Position numbers and translations under genes: made by a program
The notes under the pieces: model-generated
The model's input: the letters and a program-made list of their open reading frames with translations, nothing else
Databases searched by the model: none
Told to the model about the DNA's origin: nothing
Assembly: GCA_965660935.1 (NCBI GenBank)
Contig: CBFIBR010000035.1
Coordinates: forward strand, 1 to 15,663
DNA: 15,663 nucleotides
Direction of reading: 5' to 3'
From: UBA1172 sp002457135
GTDB taxonomy: Bacteria; Pseudomonadota; Alphaproteobacteria; Puniceispirillales; UBA1172
Shown: piece by piece, positions 14,642 through 15,663 of the stretch
Layout of the letters: every line of letters begins with the position of its first letter
Numbering within the stretch: position 1 is the first letter of the stretch

Positions 14642-15115
14642 ATGTCCATGCAGAAAACATACATCGCGACCCCGGCCGATATCGAAAAGGGCTGGATTGT
14701 CGTGGATGCCGAAGGGCTGGTTCTGGGGCGGCTTGCCTCCATCATTGCGATGCGCCTTCGCGGCAAGCACAAGCCTTCGTATACGCCGAACATGGATTGT
14801 GGTGACAATGTCATCGTCGTCAATGCTGAAAAGGTCCTGCTCAAGGGCAACAAGCGTAGCACCAAGACCTATTACTGGCACACCGGGTACCCGGGCGGCA
14901 TCAAGTCCCGCACCGCGGATAAAATCCTCGATGGTGCCCATCCTGAGCGCGTCATCATCAAGGCGGTTGAGCGGATGATCCCGCGTGGCCCGCTTGGTCG
15001 CCGTTGCATGAAGCATCTTCATGTCTATGCCGGTGCCAGCCACCCACATGAAGCCCAGCAACCGGCTTCGCTCGATGTCGCTTCGATGAACTCCAAGAAC
15101 ACGGCCCGGATGTAA
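14642..15115 (+). CDS. rplM: 50S ribosomal protein L13
   Basis: L13 is an early-assembly protein of the large ribosomal subunit that binds 23S rRNA. With the ATG at 14642 it has 157 residues against 142 in E. coli, the extra length being at the C-terminus. Family features are the opening KTYIATPADIEKGWIVVDAEG, GRLASIIAMRLRGKHKPSYTP, the stretch YYWHTGYPGGIK and the signature MIPRGPLGRRCMKHLHVYAG. AAGGGA at 14629-14634, 7 bases before this ATG, decides the start over the in-frame TTG at 14600, which lies almost at the predicted transcription start. In E. coli L13 represses its own rplM-rpsI message; a short inverted repeat in the leader here may do something similar, but that is unproven. Confidence 0.97.
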   Translation: MSMQKTYIATPADIEKGWIVVDAEGLVLGRLASIIAMRLRGKHKPSYTPNMDCGDNVIVVNAEKVLLKGNKRSTKTYYWHTGYPGGIKSRTADKILDGAHPERVIIKAVERMIPRGPLGRRCMKHLHVYAGASHPHEAQQPASLDVASMNSKNTARM

Positions 15116-15127
15116 GGGGATAGACTG

Positions 15128-15655
15128 ATGACCAACGAAACCAACACCTCCCAGGAAGAAACCACCGCAGCAGAAACCACCCCGGCAGAGGGCATGGCCG
15201 CACTTGAGGCCCTGCAGGAAACCGTTGTTGAGGCTGAGGCAACCCCGGTTGAACCCAAGATTGACAGCTTTGGCCGTTCCTACGCCACCGGCCGCCGCAA
15301 GGATGCCTCTGCCCGTGTCTGGGTCAAGCGTGGCACTGGCCGGATCACCGTCAATGGCAAGGACGTGACCGAATATTTCGCTCGCCCTGTTCTGCGCATG
15401 CTGCTGAACCAGCCGTTTGAGAGCGCGGGCCGTTCCGATGAGTTCGATGTCATTGCCACTGTCAAGGGCGGCGGGCTTTCCGGTCAGGCCGGGGCCGTTC
15501 GTCACGGCATCAGCCATGCCCTGATACGGTTTGAACCCGCGCTTCGCCCCGTGCTGAAGGCAGGCGGCTTCCTGACCCGTGACAGCCGTGTCGTTGAACG
15601 GAAAAAATACGGTAAGGCCAAGGCCCGCCGGAGCTTCCAGTTCTCCAAGCGATAA
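15128..15655 (+). CDS. rpsI: 30S ribosomal protein S9
   Basis: S9 belongs to the small subunit, its C-terminal tail reaching the P-site tRNA. The protein is 175 residues, against about 130 in E. coli. The conserved S9 body starts near residue 47 (FGRSYATGRRKDASARVWVK), goes on through VNGKDVTEYFARPVLRMLL and GGGLSGQAGAVRHGISHAL, and ends with the invariant RSFQFSKR. Residues 1-45 are an acidic, low-complexity extension rich in Thr, Glu and Ala; alphaproteobacterial S9 often has such an extension. It follows rplM by 12 bases, with AAGGGGA at 15114-15120 as ribosome site. The window ends 8 bases later in AAAATATTTT, a palindrome that may begin a terminator but is cut off. Confidence 0.97.
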   Translation: MTNETNTSQEETTAAETTPAEGMAALEALQETVVEAEATPVEPKIDSFGRSYATGRRKDASARVWVKRGTGRITVNGKDVTEYFARPVLRMLLNQPFESAGRSDEFDVIATVKGGGLSGQAGAVRHGISHALIRFEPALRPVLKAGGFLTRDSRVVERKKYGKAKARRSFQFSKR

Positions 15656-15663
15656 AATATTTT

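Overview
This is a 15.7 kb stretch of ordinary chromosomal core genes from an alphaproteobacterium with moderately high GC. The placement rests on several things: the ompH-lpxD-fabZ-lpxA-lpxI-lpxB order, with LpxI rather than LpxH; a LexA with an alphaproteobacterial recognition helix; the block trpG-trpD-trpC-moaC-moeA followed by lexA; a ComEC without a metallo-beta-lactamase signature; and an S9 protein with an N-terminal extension. The order or family cannot be fixed from the sequence alone.

Layout. (1) Positions 2-4551, plus strand: a tightly packed lipid A / envelope operon. It holds the C-terminal end of an OmpH/Skp chaperone, then lpxD, fabZ, lpxA, lpxI and lpxB, every junction overlapping by 4 or 8 bases. 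It covers most of early lipid A synthesis from UDP-GlcNAc to the disaccharide; LpxC is not in the window. (2) Positions 4571-7333, minus strand: citrate synthase gltA, with a good sigma70-type promoter of its own, preceded by glutamyl-tRNA synthetase gltX. (3) Positions 7382-9466, plus strand: comEC, the DNA-uptake channel, divergent from gltX and overlapping the end of lexA by 17 bases. (4) Positions 9450-14434, minus strand: trpG-trpD-trpC-moaC-moeA, mostly overlapping and apparently one transcript joining tryptophan and molybdenum cofactor synthesis, then lexA behind its own promoter and a candidate LexA operator. (5) Positions 14642-15655, plus strand: rplM-rpsI (ribosomal proteins L13 and S9) from a strong promoter divergent from the trp-moa operon.

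The largest gap between genes is about 207 bases (14435-14641) and holds the two divergent promoters. I saw no tRNA, rRNA, CRISPR array, insertion sequence, prophage or restriction/defence gene. No previously undescribed system is evident. The points worth a second look are local: a three-half-site LexA operator, an in-frame 15-bp tandem repeat in comEC, a direct repeat in the gltA leader, residue changes in conserved motifs of LpxI and TrpG, and an inferred acyl-chain preference of LpxA.
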